Assembly (NCBI RefSeq): GCF_905220565.1
Contig: NC_059406.1
Coordinates: 14,766,001-14,830,000, forward strand
Length of the DNA: 64,000 nucleotides
Direction of reading: 5' to 3'
DNA from: Melitaea cinxia
Taxonomy: Eukaryota > Arthropoda > Insecta > Lepidoptera > Nymphalidae
A program made the translations under genes and the position numbers. Position 1 is the stretch's first letter. Each line of letters opens with the position of its first letter. Positions 40,276 to 52,700 of the stretch are shown piece after piece. The notes beneath the pieces are model-generated. The model did not search any database. It had not been told where the DNA came from and saw nothing but the letters and a program-made list of their open reading frames with translations.

Positions 40276-43108
40276 GTAAAAAAATACGGAACAGAGTATT
40301 TAACACATTTTCATTCAATCAGTTATCGTTACTTGTTAAAAATTATGCTTCTTTATAGAGATAGTTATGCTTTTAAATATTACTGGTTTAATATGCATGT
40401 TAATTTTAGATTCGTTTTTCGTTCAATTTACGTTGACAGTAACGCAGTTGTTATTTCGCTTTCTATGTCTTCTATGTGACAATCAGTTCTACTTGACAAA
40501 TTGAATCTACAAACGAAATAAAAGACAATATTTTAATAAAGAATCCTTTTATTCTGTAATACAGAGTCAAAGACTCTACAAATGATGTTGCAATCCAAGT
40601 AGCTATTGCGTTTTAATGTGTTAAAATATCAAATACTGTTACCTACTTAAGTCTAACATAAATAATTTAGCATAAAATTTACAAAGCTCTGCAGTAGCTT
40701 AAGACAATTTACTCCAAGTAACACTTCTTAACAAGAAGCAATATTTAATTCTAGACTAACTTACATCAAAATAAATAAAAATTGTGAAGTTATCGTACCT
40801 ATCTCAGACAATGCCTGAAATTACCGACAAGTCGAAACTTCATTATGTTTTGTTTATTTTTACTAATTTAATCTTTCAATTTCGTTACACATAATAGTTA
40901 TTGATAGTTTTTCAATTACGTGCAATGTTTATTTTTATAAATTTTCTATTAAAAATAAAAAGTAACAGGCAGTAAAAACAAAATTCAATTTATTAATAAC
41001 GTGAAATATATAAATTCTTTGTTAAAAAAAAAAAAAAAATAATAATCTTGTAATATAAAAATGTTAACCAAAAACCAAGCACCAGATACTCTCATCATTT
41101 ACAAGCATAATGAAGTTCGGACATTGCCCATACTTGTTAACAAGCAAATAGGAACAAGTTCTAAATTCGCCTAAATCATTAGCTTATAATAATATAACTA
41201 ACTATAGAACACTTCGTCACTGGGGAGCGATCAGGATATTAGAGTCATTTGAATTATCAAAATTTGTAGCAAACAATAATTACATTATTATAATGTAATT
41301 TAATTAATAATGCACGTTTAATCATTTTCGTATAAATATTTTTTAGAAAAATTGTTTGCTCTGTAATATTCCTGATCCGATATAAATATATTAACTAAGA
41401 TCTTTTACCACACAGTTTGATGTACTATTGCAAGTAGTGACGTCATTAATGTTTACTTACCAGAGCAGTTAATAACACTTTTTAAAACTAATCAAAATTG
41501 TCAAATTACTAATATTTATATATTATTTTTTTAACTTACCACATGAATTTTTCTTTATTGTGTAGCTCTTTAAGTATACAAAAATGTAGTGCAGTAAGGA
41601 GAAAAAAAAATCTGTAATATAACAATTTTGATTATGTTGCAAAAAGTGTTTTTTAGCTACTGTGGTAGGTTTAGTGTTAACGAAATTATTATGAACACTA
41701 CTGAAATACTTGCAAGCATACATTACAATAACTCATACAACAACAAAGTTTTTTAATTAGAGTACAAAATTAGACATAACAATTTAAATTTTTTTTTGGT
41801 TGTATGTACATTTCCACAATGAGCCACAGTATAATTTTATGCCTGCGAATTTCACTGTGTGATATTTTAACCTTTAAAAAAATTGTGATGACTTTTAAAG
41901 CGTATAATACAATATTTTACCATTAAATTTGATAGCCGTAAACACTTATGTCTTTTAATGACAACACTGAGATTTTTATACATCACTCTATATGTACTAC
42001 CTAAATTACTTCAAAACAAAGTAAATATTTACACAATATAAAACATAATTATTTTTTATAACAGAAACCCAACTAAAAATCTTTACTCTCGCAACATCAA
42101 TAACTTTCGATCTATGAAATAAATTTATAACAAAAATTCTCAGTCTTCTATTAAATAGTCATTGTATAGAATGTAGATCATTATATAATTAGATCTCCAA
42201 TTTACATTATCATACATTTTGTACAACACAGAAATTGACCTGACTTATGGGTCTAGAAGAGTCCAGATACATTAGGATGATCGAATGGACTATTTTATTG
42301 TGACCTCGTTCTGAAAAAGTCCATATTGTGAAACAATCGCCTAAAAAATTCACTAGCTTTGCAACTTATAGTCTTACTATCAGCATATAGAAATTTTTAT
42401 ATGAATGTGGCGTGTTCTCATCCTAGTATAAATGGCCCCTATTAATTACAATTTTTCATATGTTTGTGATGATACAAAAATTTTAAATTCTAGTTTATTC
42501 TATAATAAATACATAGCAATCAATGTCCTAACACAGATGGAAGCCCCCATCGACAACATACGTCAGCAAGCCAATTATACCGCTAGTTTGCGCGTTTTCA
42601 CACTTCACAATCGCAGTGTTTCAACCAAAAACATGTATCATACATAAAGTCTTTTCTTATATTTCGAATTTCCATCAAAATCACAAAGTTTTTCAACTCA
42701 CTTTCCTAGTTCAAATCTTGACGTTAAAACAGTCTGTATACAGCTATATCACGTTGTTTAGTCATGTAATTTGTTCATACCAAACCAAATAAAAGGTTTT
42801 TTTGTTAATATTATGCAACCAATTTAGTTTGAAAGGGTATTATATAATACCCATTCTTTATGTTTTTCTTCATCAAGTTGACATGGACAAGTCTGAATTT
42901 AAGGACGGGATTCTCATCGGTTGAGAATAGCAACTCCAAACTGGAACGTTGCAGCACTGGGAATCGACATGATCATTGATTCATTGATTCCGAGTTAGAT
43001 AGTCGGGCATACTTCAGGTTAAGACCTGAAATATATGAAGTGAGATCAAACACACATACTCTGATCACTCAGCTGGCGATTATTTATAGCATTTCTGAAG
43101 ACACATCA
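40276..43108 (-). other. AT-rich region, possible long 3' UTR of the downstream-ending gene
   Basis: No coding signal. On the minus strand an AATAAA lies at about 40547-40553, and no other gene intervenes before the stop codon at 43789, so the region could be a 3' UTR of about 3.2 kb for the unidentified gene. This is inference from position only; transcript data would decide. Confidence 0.25.
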
Positions 43109-43391
43109 ACCCAGGATTGTCCCGCAAACTTCGCGGTTATGGGAGAGCCCAGCTCCGACTACTGGTCAGGGCTCTTACCGGACATGCCTTGCTTAACAAA
43201 CACACAATTTAGGTGTTACAGACAGCAACCCTATGCAGAGCTTGCATGGAGGCAGAAGAAATGGCTTCACATATCGTCGGCAACGTGAATGGTCTGCTAC
43301 GCTTCCTCAAGGAGCTAGGCTGGCACGAATAGTGTCCACAGCCAATCACGCAAAATGGGCACATTAAGACGTCGAGTTGCGCGAAACAGCC
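43109..43391 (+). pseudogene. 3' fragment of the RNase H-type retrotransposon
   Basis: Matches the last part of the element at 29998-35851, from CAACCCAGGATTGTCCCGCA (35478 in the long copy) through GCTCCGACTACTGGTC and CTCAAGGAGCTAGGCTGGCA to the short 3' UTR. It has a roughly 60-bp deletion after ATGGCTTCACATAT, several substitutions and frame breaks. It is an older copy than the intact-TSD copy. Confidence 0.85.
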
Positions 43392-43499
43392 CGTGTTTAT
43401 CAACATCAACATAAACAATCTGAAGACACCGCACTCGTCATACGCGGCAACGACGCAATCGTTCATTGTCGCGGTTAAGACGTGTCGCGTCCATGTAGT

Positions 43500-43780
43500 C
43501 ACTGATGGCACTTGTCACGTAATCAAAGAAGGCGAGCGTTACGTGTCACGGCTGACATGTATCCCGTGTCAAATAATCACAGGTGACACGTGCCACGTAT
43601 CACACCATCTCAGATAACACGTGTCTCGTGTCACACAATCGAAGTCGACACGTGTCGCGTGTCACACAATCGAAGTCGACACGTGTTGCGCGCAGATAAT
43701 CACAGTTGACACTTGTCGCATGTCATACAATCGCAGCCATGTCGCGCGTCACAGAATCGCAGCCGTCACGCGGTCAATCG
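43500..43780. repeat. Minisatellite with CACGTG E-box palindromes
   Basis: Imperfect tandem units of about 33-36 bp carry GACACGTGTCGCGTGTCACA followed by CAATCGAAGTC. CACGTG occurs within GACACGTGCC (about 43585), AACACGTGTC (43617), GACACGTGTC (43648) and GACACGTGTT (43678), with decayed units on both sides. The array is GC-rich and lies just past the stop codon of the unidentified gene, in its presumed 3' UTR. Confidence 0.7.
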
Positions 43781-43788
43781 CGACGCGT

Positions 43789-46700
43789 CTAGTTGGCTCG
43801 CGCGCGTTTCGCGTGCGAGGAGGGCGGCGCGTGCGCCGGCCGCGGCTGGTGTGGCGGGTGAGGCTCCTCTAGCCCGGAGCGTATCATGTATTTAAACTGC
43901 AGCATGTGTTGCATAACGTCTCGTATCTGAACTAACGCCATGGCGTTCTCGGCGGCGGACTTACACTTTCCCGAGTTGCGGAGGACTTGGAGCTGGGCTC
44001 TGGAATGTACAAATGAAAGAGGTTAAGGTTTTATGTACACTTGCCAGAGTTGCAGAGAACTTATGGCTGGGTTCTGGAATGTAGGTTAATATTATTATTA
44101 TTATTTTTTATTTTTTATTTTAGAGTACAATAATATAATTACATTAAACAATGCTTAACAATAATTAAAACATGAACTGTAAGGTTTGTTGGACTAATTA
44201 TATAAATAAATTACTAATTTGGTCCAGCTATTAGCAGGACTATGACTATGATTATTCTGCTCAAAATCTGAACCAGCCAGTATTATAAAGCCAAACTAAC
44301 ACTGCTCTCAAGTAATGTTGTATTTCTGTGGTAAGGTAGAGAACTCCTGGGAAGAGTCAGAGGTAGGGTCGGCAACGCGCTTACGATGCTTCTGTTGTGC
44401 AGGTGTCTATAGGCTATGGGTTACCGTACCGTAGTAAGAAGTTATTCTTACCATCATATAGGTTGTACGCTTGTTTGCCGACCTGATCGTTAAAAAAAAT
44501 AAGCCTACTAACGTATTAGGTCTGAAGAGTGTTAGGCCTAGGGCATCGAGCATGGCACGACAGGTAGTCAGTGATACACGCGGGAAGAAGTGGCTTGCTA
44601 GGTCCGGCAGAGTCATCAGGAGCTCCGTGTATTGGTAAGGCTTGGCGTTGATGCAAGGGACCATTGTGTTCTCGACTACTGCTTTCTGAACCTGCACATT
44701 AAAATAAAATAAATAAACTACAACTTTTCAATTTTCTAATTTCGCGACAGTTTATCGGTTGAATAAGCGCTTACTAACATCGCTTCACTCGCTCTTCAGT
44801 CTGTAATATCTCATGGCATAGAGCATGAGAATGAACTTTACACCCTATTCCACTCCTTTTAACTTTTCTAACCCGATGTGATCTGTTGCGAGAGAGATAT
44901 CGCTACAGCCTCTATCCCCGTGTAAGTGAAGGATCAAAACATCAACCACGCTGCTCCAATACGGGTTAGCGGATATATTCCCTACTACGAGTAACGATCA
45001 CTATCAGGTGTAACGAGTAAACGAGTGATAATAACAACCAGGACAGACGGCTTAACGTGCTCTCCGAGCACGGTGTGGAGACCCACACTGACGACCAGAC
45101 CGGAAATAAATCCCGGGAATCGAACCCGCGACCATCGGCGTTTAGACTCCACCAACACGGCACACGCTCCATTACACCAGAACGGTCGTAACTATCATAC
45201 ATTACAAAAATATAAATTTTTGGTTATTATGCATTGGTTAATTAAAAAAACTACCATAGACACCTCAATAGAATTTTTGTAAAAATTATTTGAGCGCTTT
45301 GTCGCTTGACATAATTATAATTTTTTTTTTTAAACATTTTGTACTTATTATTATCCGTTCTAATTTTACGTTTATTATGTCAGACTTCTAAAAATTGTCT
45401 ATTCTTTTGTGCAATTTACTGTATAAAATTGTTTTTATTTTCATGTAGTAAACAATATTACCTTATACGGCGTATGGTTGCCACTTATATTGATGTCGGG
45501 TATCGGCGTAAGCCTTTTGCGGGTGTCCACGGAGTGAGAGGTTGAGTGGCCATTCATTGTCCCAGTAACTTGTGGTGGAACACTGTCAAACAAACATAAT
45601 ATTTAATACAAGGAATATAATTTAAAAACTTAAACTACCCCTACATCTGTAAGTTAAGAGATTAAAAAGGCCTTTTCACCAGTTTGGATTAAAATTATCC
45701 TGCAACTAACTTACGGTGAGCCTTTAATACCAAGAGGGAAATAGACTGTTAGGATCTGTTTCATCCCAATTAATAAAGTACAAGTTTTAGATTTAAAGAT
45801 ACAAAAGCATAACACATAAATGAAATGAAATTTGATGGTGAAAAAGAATATATATCAAAGTTTTCTGGATACCTTCATATGTTATAGATAGTACAACAGC
45901 GATAAAGTTAATATGTTAAAAAAATGAATCATATGCTTATCAAAAACTGAAACGATTAAAGAAACTGAAACAAAATGCTTAGTAATAATAATAATAATAA
46001 TAATGCAGTGACAAGACAATGGCGAGTGGATACTATTTGAACAGGAACATTCTCTATAATACACAACCGTAAGTATTCAGTAGCTTGGTTCGTCAAACAT
46101 TCAAATAAAAAACAAAAATTATATATTAAATAATTGAAATCAATTTTGTTGAGAATGTAGATACACAAAGATCTCATCAGTATAAATACAAAAATCTACA
46201 AGCTATATTTTTCCAAGTTGTGTGATATTTCATTATACACCATTATATTAGCGCTTTTGAGCGATTTTGAGGTTTTATACAACAAACTATTTTTAGAATT
46301 ATTATCTGTACATATGTTTCTCGCTTCACTCTAAATCTACATTAAAACTGAAAAAAGAATCTGTTCAGGATATGTTTAATACCTGTAACATCTCACAACT
46401 GGGCATAGGATTCTTGTTTCTTTATAACCGACTTCCAAAAAAGGAGGAGGTTCTCAATTCGACTGTATTTTTTTTTTATGTATGTTACATCAGAATTTTT
46501 GACCGGGTAGACCGATTTCGACAAATTTTGTTTTAATCAAAAGGTGGTGTGTGCCAATTGGTCCCATTTAAATTTATTTGAGATCTAACAACTACTTTTC
46601 GAGTTATATCTAATAATGCGTTTGTACTTGACGCTTTTTTCGTCGACTTACGTTGTATTATACCGCATAACTTTCTACTGAATGTACCGATTTTGATAAT

Positions 46701-49700
46701 TCTTTTTTTGTTGGAAAGGGGATATCCCTAGTTTGGTACCATGATAAGAAAACCAAGATCTGATGATGGGATCCCAGAGAAATCGAGGGAAACTCTCGAA
46801 AATCCGCAATAACTTTTTACTGGTTGTACCGATTTTGATAATTTTTAATTTAATCGAAAGCTGATGTTTATCATGTGGTCACATATAAATTTTATCGAGA
46901 TCTAATAACTGCTTTTTGAGTAATCTTTGATAACGCGTAGTTGCTTGACTATTTTTTCGTCGATCTACGTTGTATTACTTGTCGATGTAATTGAAGTCGG
47001 TTTTTTTTTCGTTTGCGAGCAAACACAATTTTTTTTTTACTTTAGTCCATGGGCTCACTAGTGTATGCCTTTCTTTGATTGTTTATTATTACAGTTACAG
47101 TACAGTGTTACAATATGTATATTCTATTTTTTTGGAAGAGTCCTAAATAGTAAACAAATATGGCGTACTTCCGACCACAGATAATAGAGTAATATGGTAA
47201 GTATAGTAAAGTGACACAAAGAGCAAATGAATGAACAATATTATTAAGCCATAGACGAAAGTAAAATTCATTTTATGTTCAAATATTTAACGCTAACATA
47301 TTGCTAAAATTGTTTCAAAACCTAATAATATATTGAATATTTTTTCTAAGAATTAGTAGAGGTACAGAATTACGAAAAAAAAAAAAAAAATTAATCGATC
47401 ATCGAGCATAAAAGGCCACAAAGGAGATGGGGACTTTTGGGCCAAAATGTAATGAGTAGAAATATTGTTTAAAAAATTGGTTATATTTTTTTTATTTTAA
47501 AATATAAAATATCAGCTCAATTCTGAATTTAGAAGCGGAGAAAATTGAAAAAGATAGTTTTCATGAAATTATTTGGGTATCGATTCAACTATAATCGATT
47601 ACAGAATTTAAAAAGAAAATGTTTGCACTAGTTAATTAATTCAAGATATTTAGATGCACAATTAAAGCTGTAAACAACAAAGAACATTTAAATAAAGTTA
47701 CATTAATATCGAAAATATCAATTAATATCTGATAAACCAAAATGATTATCGATTTCGTATCGATTTAAAATAAATCATATTTTTACAGTAATACTGTGTC
47801 CGTCACTCGTTTCATGTTTACTTTTTTCCGATGCATTCTGAGTCCATTCCTGATATTTATTTATGGTTTCAAGTGTATATCAATATTGGTAAAGAGTTTT
47901 CAAACAGTCTTCATTAAATTTAACAAACATTAATGCTACAAGAACTTAGTGATCGGGATTTTGTATAGACATTGTAACATAACCTCACTTTTACAAAAAG
48001 TCTAATAACTCCACTCTCAGATAGCCAAAATATAGATAATTTCCAGCAAGGAATCAATAAGCCTAAATGCATTAATTGATACCATTTTCATTTCATTACA
48101 TTTTGGCCCAAGAATGTATGGAATCATATCCATCTCTTTTATATTTCGTTTATGTATCGATTATAGTTGAATCGATACCCAAACAATTTGATGAAAACTA
48201 TCTTTTTCAATTTTCTCCGCTTCTAAATTCAGAATTGAGCTGATATTTTATATTTTAAAATAAAAAAATATGACCAATTTTTTAAACAATATTTCTACTC
48301 ATTACATTTTGGCCCAAAAGTCCCCATCTCCTTTTCAGAGTGAAATTGATATTCAGAAACATTCATAATATAAAATAAAACCCTTACAATAAACACTTTA
48401 CTATAAAAGATTGACATTTATAATATTTTGTCAGCATTTTTTACGCTCAACATAATTAAAAAAAAAAAAAAAAAAAAACAATATCTAAAACATAATAACA
48501 AATCGCTTTACGGTAACATTGTTTTATAACTTACTATCAAATTATGATTCGTGAAAATTTAAAATATAAGTAAAAAACACGGCCCATTTTATCGCTCATG
48601 CCGTTCATTCTTATACTCATTCACCTCTAAAAATATTATGACCACATCCCTATTTGCGTCACAAAAAAAGATCTTAAAATGTCATTTTCGAAAATATTAA
48701 CTATCTGTACGCTCGAAATCCGTATTTTAATAATTTTTATGTGTTTAAAATCATAAATTGATATTTGTTTTTAGTGAAATAAATAGTAAATGGAGTTTTA
48801 CAAGTGTCCGTTAGCTAATATGTTGTTAAAGTGAGTGATAAATGCGGAAAAAACGTGAAATACGATTGACAGGGGTTTGTTTACCAATTAGGACTCTTCC
48901 AAAAAAACGGAATATACAGTTGTACAGTATTAGTAAACATTACACGAAAACTGATTCTTATAATAATCTAGACTTAGTGTCTCTATCTGTGTGGCTACGA
49001 TAGTAAAGAATATTGCCACCCTCTCTCTTCCCCTGGGTGTTGTAAGAGGCGACTAAGGGATAACACAGTTCCACTCCCACCTTGGAACTTAAAAAGCCGA
49101 CCGATGGCGGCATAACCATCCAACTGCTGGCTTTGAAATACACAGGCCGAAAGCGGGCAGCAGCGTCTTCGGTGCGACAAAGCCAGTACTGCGGTCACCA
49201 ACCCGCCTGCCCAGCGTGGTGACTATGGGCAAAACACATGAGTTCGCGCCATTTTTGGCGTGAACTTGTGGAGGGCTATGTCCAGCAGTGGACTGTGATA
49301 GGCTGAAATGATGATGATGATGATGAGTGTCTCTATGTATCTACGTGAGAACCAAACTGAATTAAAATATTTTCGGGCAAAGGCCTCTCTCCATGTTAGA
49401 GGAGTTCTATACGTATAATAAGGCTGTTCGTTGAGTTAGTTGGGTAAGGTATGAGGTATATACAGAATGTTCCAGTCATGGCGAGTAGTAGTTCATAAGG
49501 TATGGTCGATATGCTCACTTCATGGTTGTTGTGTTGGCCGTACTCCTCACCAGAGGTGGGGGCGGCTGCTGGCCCATCGCCATTTGTATTGCACTGTTCG
49601 GAAACTGTAATAAACGATATCAAAACACTTAACCGCGCGGAAACAAGAAAATAAATATATATACATTAATATGAAGTGAAAACTTTTTAGGAAAATTGCG

Positions 49701-52700
49701 CTGAGGAGGAATATGAAATTACGCACACTTATAGTTTATACAGAGGAGTGCAAAATGCTATATTTTTTTTAAATTACGCATAAAAATACAATAAATCAAT
49801 AATAATAAACATTACAAACTCGACCATGCATGACACACACGCGATATACTCTTGTTTAATGTTCAAACTTATAGTTTAAATTAATTATGGTCGTTATTCG
49901 ACCACTCCACTAGTATATATAATTATACGCAACTACAACTGAAAAGTTTTCTAATTTTTATATATTCATAAAAGTTAACTGTGGTAGGGCACAGCAGGAA
50001 ATTACCTGCTCAAAACATGGAGCACCCCGACTGGGGTAGCATCTCGACCTTACAGAAGACCACAACTAAATAATACTGTTTTCAAGCAATATTCTGTTCC
50101 TGTTGGTGAGCAAGACGACCAGAGCTCCTGGGGGGATTGGGGGTTAAGGTCAGTAACGCGCAAATGCTTCTGGTGTTGCAGGTATAAGCTACGGTAATCG
50201 CTAACCATCATGTGAGCCGTACACTTGTTTGTTGTAACACAAGCTTATATTTATGGTAAATTTTTTTATAGATCATACAGACGTTTGCCGTTCTCTGGGC
50301 TTGTGTATTGTTTGTATTTCGTATGTATTCCGTACCTCAGATACCGAATTAAATCCTTATAGCCTGTTGAGTGTGAAGCGTATATTTTATTTATTTATAA
50401 AATTTAATATAATCATTGAAATTAGAAAGTAATCAATTACATAAATCTTAAATTATACACATATAATTTAAATAGAAAACGGATTATTATTATAAATAAA
50501 TAATAATTACGTTAACCGTTAGAGGAAAATATTTGCTACACGGTATTCCCAGAACAAGATGAATCGTAAACAAGACGTAAAAAAAATATAACAAGAAACG
50601 ATTTTTTTAATTAAGAAAATAATTCCCCACAATATAGTTTAGTCAATCTTTACTAATAATATGAAGCTGAAAAGTTTGTTTGTTTGTTTAAACGCGCGAA
50701 TCTTTGGAGCTACTGGTGAAATTTGAAAATCTCTTTTTGTTTTAAATAGCCCTTTTACCGAGGCAGGCTATAGGCTATTTTTTCCCTCAAATAAACGCGT
50801 GTGAGACCGTAGGGCGCAACAATATAAAGTTATTTAATCGGTTATGTATCGGTGGGTGCAGCTGCACAAAAGCGAATTGTGTAACTATGTCGTACTAACA
50901 TTAATTTTTAAGTTTTAAAATGTTAATAACAATTTTTATGGATGAAAATCTGAAATAAATTATTATTATTTTTTTTTTTATTATTATTTAAAACTAATTC
51001 AAACTAATTAATAAACATAATAAATTAATTTCAAATCAATGACTATAATTATATTGTATCCAATATATAAATGATATAAACAATATAATTTAGACAAATT
51101 GGTTTATAAACTTTGACATAAAGATTAATTGAGAAGATTTCATTGCCCAATTTGAACTGTTTATTTAAGGAATCTTATTGATCACATGTAAAGACAACTC
51201 TGTGTACCAAAAATATACATCGACGCCCCCGTGCAATAAGTCGGTAATGTGCTATTATGGACTTTTTGCTGTTATGTTAAAATCGTAATCTATGGGTCGG
51301 AATACACATTGTGAATTTTTTTTATAATTTTCCTACTTACATTTTCGGAGATATTTGGAATAGCCACTTTGTTGTAGGGAAATTGTAAATACATTTATGA
51401 CGAGAAAAACATCATTACACTTTAATACATAAGTGTTTTTCTTTTCGGTATTCGGTAAGTTGCTATTACTGGATTATTGTAGTGAATAATTTGCAGTAAT
51501 TTCCTTTAAACGCATATACCATATTTATTTCGTATTTAATTTGTAAAACATTAATCAGTAATAGCAAATAACAAAGTTTTTAGAAAGGAAAATGTTTTGT
51601 AACATTAACATACCTACTATTCGTTTCAAATTCGACCATGTCGATATCTGTATTCAACATTATTATGTTTACTTCATCATCAGATAATTTGTAATATACA
51701 TTTCTCTCTTTCTTTTTATGGTATTCTGATTATTATAAGTGTATTTATGTGTAAGTGTGAATGAGGATTGTATAGGATACTGTTGTTTACCACTTGAATT
51801 AGTATTTTATGATGGAATTGAGAAAACCTAGAGAATTAAAAAATTCTCGTGTAAGACGAATGCTATTCTTGGTGAACGAATTAGATGACTTTGAGAGTAA
51901 GTACTTCATTCTACCTATTAAAACTATTTTGTTGTTTTATGTTGTAATAATTTCATTTCTGTGATAATGTTTAAATAAGATAATGTTTAAATAAGGAAGA
52001 CGTTTAAATTCCTACTTCTTATATTTCAATTTATAATTTTAGGTGAAGATGTAGAATCAAATAAATATTTGAATACTTCAAAAACAAAAAAAAAGGATTT
52101 ATGCGATCAAATGATGTAACATTTGTAGACAGTAATATAGCATCAATACATACTTCATGTTAAAAATCTACTATAGATCTAGACGAAACATTAAAACCAG
52201 ACCAAAACATAGAAACCGAAAGCTGCAACAAAACTGATGTGACACTAACAGGAAACATACCAAGGAATTGTCCTGAGGGTGATGACAAGATTGAAATGGA
52301 ACATAATTTTTCTGAGGCAAGATGCACAGAAGAAAGCGTTACAAGTAACCAGGATAAACCAGCTAAATCAAACAAAGAAAAAAAAACTAACTAGGAAACG
52401 CAAACTGGATAAAAATAAGTGGCGTTGTAAGAAAAATAAAAAACTGAACAACAGTGGCGAGGCCTACGAAAGATGTAACTAAAAAAAGGTATCCTAAAAA
52501 ATCTTTAGAGCCCTCGTGCGCATGTAAAAAGGGTTGTGGTGAAAAAATTATTTCGTCAGAGAGGCAACGCATATTCGATAACTTTTATAGTCTCGTTGAT
52601 CGGGAACTTGGTGGTTGTATTTAAGTAAACATCTAAAGACTGATACCATCAAACGTATGTCATTAGAACGCAAAAACAATCGCTTTCAAACATTAAAATA

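Noticed and set aside
43621..43872. Open frame through the E-box minisatellite on the plus strand
   Set aside because: Repetitive reading of the tandem units and antisense to the terminal exon of the unidentified gene.
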